A stretch of 64,000 bases of DNA from positions 285,747 to 349,746 of the forward strand of contig CAJUSK010000034.1 of NCBI GenBank assembly GCA_910589075.1, given 5' to 3'. Position numbers and translations under genes: made by a program. Source of the DNA: an uncultured Lachnospiraceae bacterium (GTDB taxonomy: Bacteria; Bacillota; Clostridia; Lachnospirales; Lachnospiraceae). Shown in pieces: positions 63,886 to 64,000 of the stretch. Each line of letters starts with the position of its first letter. The stretch's first letter is position 1. The notes under the pieces are model-generated. The model saw nothing but the letters and a program-made list of their open reading frames with translations, was not told where the DNA came from and made no database searches.

Positions 63886-64000
63886 TCGGCTTTAGCCGGT
63901 TGAGTGCGGCGGAGTTTTTCGTGTTCCGAAAAACGGAGACGTGCGAAACAGAAAACCACCTGCTATGCGGGTGGTGTAGCAAGTGCTTATAGCACAAAAA

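Noticed and set aside
63737-63997. 86-codon open frame on the minus strand at the window end
   Set aside because: Runs through the family-1 palindromic repeat; such frames arise from the repeat itself.

Overview
The window looks like part of the chromosome of a spore-forming anaerobic Firmicute, most likely Lachnospiraceae/Clostridia. The evidence is a class III (oxygen-sensitive) ribonucleotide reductase with its activase, a GerA/SpoVAF-type germination protein behind a forespore-type promoter, strong AGGAGG ribosome binding sites, and housekeeping proteins (NrdD, IlvC, Tgt, YajC) of clostridial type. No species is claimed.

Layout. (1) 1-9257: nrdD (5' end outside the window)-nrdG-dut, a spore germination protein, tag (minus), a TIM-barrel isomerase-like gene, a SUKH-domain gene (minus), a MATE exporter (minus) behind a MerR-type promoter, and two tiny ORFs. 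(2) 9258-10222: a gene-poor, palindrome-rich stretch with a transposase relic. (3) 10223-about 11965: a TnpB/Cas12-like protein whose three RuvC catalytic positions all appear to be replaced, followed by about 325 bp of GC-rich, hairpin-dense non-coding DNA. Together these look like an RNA-guided, nuclease-dead (TldR-like) regulator with its guide RNA. (4) 12066-57887: 38 genes, all on the + strand and tightly packed, forming a 46-kb surface- or protein-glycan locus. (5) 57888-63700: housekeeping genes ilvN, ilvC, aroC (minus), a VanY-like carboxypeptidase, tgt and yajC. (6) 63735-63885: a palindromic repeat also found at about 6385-6495.

The glycan locus contains several coherent pathways: glycerophosphate chemistry (two CDP-glycerol-type transferases, a glycerophosphodiester phosphodiesterase, a TagD-like cytidylyltransferase domain); two copies of an IspD/TarI-like cytidylyltransferase followed by an NAD-dependent epimerase; a GDP-D-glycero-D-manno-heptose pathway (transaldolase, GmhA, HddA, HddC-GmhB fusion); a complete phosphocholine pathway (BCCT importer, choline kinase, LicC, LicD); many glycosyltransferases (GT2, GT4, GT11, GT32, WbsX); methyltransferases; two radical SAM proteins; and a DUF268 protein. 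I see no flippase, polymerase, ABC exporter or initiating phosphoglycosyltransferase in it, so the glycan is either built in the cytosol on a carrier such as a protein, or exported by machinery encoded elsewhere.

The most unusual feature of the locus is a Rossmann-like module of about 90-100 residues (pattern hhhYGAGxxGk...D....G..h..pe.h...D.hhIA) appended N- or C-terminally, or internally, to 23 of the 38 proteins, whatever their enzyme class. A G10 tract splits an FkbM methyltransferase gene, and a G7 tract puts the last residues of another methyltransferase out of the family frame; both suggest phase variation. By eye, the stretch from about 13.4 kb to 38 kb, and most strongly 19.6-37 kb, is much more AT-rich than its flanks, suggesting mosaic acquisition.
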